From Sclerodactyla briareus (Eukaryota > Echinodermata > Holothuroidea > Dendrochirotida > Sclerodactylidae): a stretch of DNA of 64,000 bases. The DNA lies in assembly GCA_026419785.1 (NCBI GenBank), contig JAODTK010004666.1, positions 62,001 to 126,000 of the forward strand, written 5' to 3'. The translations under genes were made by a program, and so were the position numbers. The notes beneath the pieces are model-generated. The model made no database searches and was not told the origin of the DNA. It saw nothing but the letters and a program-made list of their open reading frames with translations. Below, one piece after another: positions 62,001 through 64,000 of this stretch (its first letter is position 1; every line of letters starts with the position of its first letter).

Positions 62001-62175
62001 GTTACCAGTCTGGGGGACTGTTGCCCGTCTTGGTCATCTCTCTGTGACCTCGCTGCTGGCTATTCTAGTCATCCCTTGTTCAGGCTCATGCATATTCAAC
62101 ACCATGATGCACTTCCTAGTTGCGTTAGCTACCAGTACTCTTTCGGGCGACGCTTTGTTTCATCTTCTACCAGAG
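62001..62175 (+). CDS. Partial: internal exon of a ZIP (SLC39, LIV-1 type) metal-ion transporter
   Basis: The plus frame encodes a hydrophobic stretch ending ALATSTLSGDALFHLLPE. This matches the signature second transmembrane segment of LIV-1-type ZIP transporters, whose family pattern is close to FLVALAVGTLSGDALLHLLP. A W-G followed by a hydrophobic SLLAILVIP stretch lies about 25 residues upstream, as expected for the preceding transmembrane segment. ZIP proteins move zinc, iron or manganese into the cytosol across the plasma or organelle membrane. The 3' edge is a good splice donor (CCAGAG|GTATGT), and the frame stops soon after it, as expected for an intron. The 5' edge is my choice: a CAG at 61998-62000 after a modest pyrimidine stretch; an AG at 62007-62008 is an alternative. 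I found no convincing neighbouring exon, so the subfamily member is undetermined. A retained pseudo-exon is possible, but the exon has no stop or frameshift. Confidence 0.8.
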
Positions 62176-63500
62176 GTATGTGCGCCTTATGCATGTTATG
62201 CTACTTTAATATACTGAGGCTATACCTTCTGGTCGTTGAAAGATAATTCTGCCATGTATTACTCCGATAATTATATCTATAGGCCTATATACTTTTTATG
62301 ATGTACTTGCGGAGCGCAAAATCGGAACTATGAAAGGGTATAGACTTGAAGAGTGCACTTTTTGTTAGCTGATCGAGCTGCAAATCCTTCACCAGGTGCC
62401 CAAATTAGGCTATGATAGCATGTAAAACCGCCACCGAATTCAGGTGAGATGAGATGGGGGGGTGAGCTGAGCTGGGGTTCAAATGTGTTCTATTAGTTTG
62501 CATGATAGATATGGTTTCACAGAGGCAAAGCAAACTTCCTGAATGGAACAAACCTACATGATATAGACAAGATGAGAAATGCATGGCGTTTATAGATGCG
62601 TATCACACGAATGAATTCTATACAATATCTCCTTCAAAAAGCCAATCAATGACGATACAATGGGCTGCGTATGTTTTATGGTCTCACGCCAGAAACTATG
62701 TGTTCTTTTCTGAAATAAACGGTCATTTTCGTCCGAATGTGTGATTCTTACATCCATCCCGGACACGCATAAGCAACATGGGATCGTACCCTTTGAGAAA
62801 TGCTTCTGCGGTCGCACATGAATGTGGAAGTGAATACAAGCAGACGGCAAACTGTCAATTGCTTATCCCACGTTCCTTCCTCTGCAGTACTCGTGTTGAG
62901 CGTCTGTGCAGTGCCATTTTCCAGTCCTTGGTAAGGACCGATTAGGATTCCATTCAGGACCCTCACTCCGGGTGGGATGCCGACATTTCTCCAACTGTGC
63001 TAATTATTATCTTGTTCTTTCATCATTATTGGTAGTTTCTTCCAATCCAGTCTTCCCACCCTAAGTGTGTGCCTGTTCTTAGACATTTCATTCAGCGAAC
63101 TGGTGCCTGAGCTGTGGTTGCCATGGTCAGAGTGGTAATTCGGTAACGCTTTATCTCTCTATTAACTGTTGTACAGACAGCACTGGCCCTGCCGTCTGAC
63201 ATTCGCAGCTAGGCGTTGTTCACAGCGGTGCTACAAACTTCACTCCTCTTCCTTTCATCTCTCCCAGTAGGGCATGACACTTCATAATTAGGTAGTGAGA
63301 ATGAGTAAACTTTATTGCATCAAGTAAGGGAATTTGTGTCCCGCACATGAATGTTCCTGTTGCACATCTCATGCTCATTAATCTTTTCGTCTTTTCTTCA
63401 GAGGTTTGGATTTTGTTAGTTTCTGTGTTTCCCGTTGTTTGTAGTTGATACACTGTTCCATTTTTGTTCCAGTGTATTGGTATTCGGCGCCATATTAAGG
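62176..63500. other. Intronic or intergenic sequence after the ZIP exon
   Basis: No second ZIP exon was recognised. An acceptor-like TTCCTTCCTCTGCAG ends at 62886 but is followed by an in-phase stop. A GTGAACAACGCCTAGCTGCG string (minus, about 63224-63205) matches the end of the 37.3-kb SINE-like copy. Confidence 0.4.
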
Positions 63501-63504
63501 ACCT

Positions 63505-63514
63505 ATTTATTATT

Positions 63515-63563
<49 letters not shown>
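63505..63563. repeat. (TAA)n microsatellite with inverted TTA flank
   Basis: TTATTATTAATAATAA: a TTA run meets a TAA run. A TTATTATTA tract follows at 63590-63616. Confidence 0.95.
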
Positions 63564-63619
63564 GATTGAGTTTATAGATTGAGTTATTTTATTTATTATT
63601 ATTAATATTATTATTAGCT

Positions 63620-64000
63620 ATTCACTAGAGTGGTATGTAGCTGTTCAAGCCTTTGCTTTTCTTGTCTTTGTCTGTCATGGTGCCTATTGTCCCCGTTTGT
63701 GTCTCTCCTGTTGTTCCGCCTTTGTGGGCCCGCGTTTGCGGTATTTCTCTGCCATTCTTTTGGTAGCATTGTCAACACTATTGACTTTGATGCTTTTTAT
63801 TAGTGAGTTAGGTGCTTCCTGCTTGCTAGTGCATTTTCTATCTGCTTTCGTGTTCACTGTGTAGGCCTATCTAGTTTTCTCTTTTCTCAACCAGACCAGA
63901 TGTCGAATAAAAACGTATTAAATTGATACTTGTGGGCATTGTTGTTTTTTCTCTCTCCCGCTGTTAGCTTGTTCGGTGTTCTGTTCGCACACTAGGGAGG
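63620..64000 (-). other. Minus-strand coding-like text, unidentified
   Basis: On the minus strand SIKVNSVDNATKRMAEKYRK and RGPTKAEQQERHKRGQ read in one frame toward the TAA/TTA tract. This recalls the arrangement at 0.3-1.5 kb (protein-like text ending in a TAA-rich tail). I do not recognise the protein. Confidence 0.25.

Noticed and set aside
62887..62930. Next ZIP exon after a strong acceptor-like CAG
   Set aside because: The required phase gives an immediate TGA stop and no ZIP similarity.

Overview
The window reads as a non-coding-rich invertebrate nuclear genome segment. It has no operons or bacterial gene layout, many microsatellites and minisatellites, degraded non-LTR retrotransposons, tRNA-derived SINE-like copies, and only one exon that I can name. 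The recurrent word TAGGCCT, the dispersed repeats built on TGACCT and GTCAGCACGATAT, and the CR1-like LINEs suggest a marine deuterostome, possibly an echinoderm. That placement is inference; no marker gene here fixes the species.

Layout. 0.3-1.5 kb: decayed coding-like sequence on the minus strand ending in an ATT/TAA tract. 2.1-3.7 kb: degenerate tandem/dispersed repeats with clusters of TGACCT, and a C-tract direct repeat. 6.4 kb: a CCG repeat. 10.1-12.3 kb: two G/C-rich, CAGGG-bounded motifs plus a perfect G11/C11 hairpin. 13.1-15.6 kb: poly-G tracts, a SINE-like copy and a run of small minus-strand reading frames. 19.5-20.0 kb: a 47-bp tandem array. 20.7-21.8 kb: a TAA array of about 1 kb that abuts the first of two direct repeats of about 290 bp (21.8-23.3 kb).

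25.4-29.04 kb holds a near-full-length but decayed CR1-like LINE on the minus strand (zinc-motif ORF1, endonuclease, reverse transcriptase). A 5'-truncated copy of the same family lies in the opposite orientation at 31.66-33.56 kb, and a scrap at 58.3 kb. 37.3-39.0 kb: two SINE-like copies in opposite orientation followed by a 40-bp minisatellite. 41.46-42.13 kb: a five-copy array of a 134-bp unit. 43.4 kb: a foldback element. 45.4-46.3 kb: further TGACCT-type repeats. 49.0-50.0 kb: AT arrays and a duplicated tRNA-derived SINE. 51.3-52.8 kb: a second, different LINE relic on the minus strand. 56.0-57.5 kb: a 21-bp minisatellite with a 210-bp higher-order repeat.

The only recognisable host-gene piece is a plus-strand exon at 62.0-62.18 kb encoding part of a ZIP (SLC39) metal transporter. 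The rest of that gene must lie in exons I could not find or outside the window. Most long open frames here are products of repeats, not genes.
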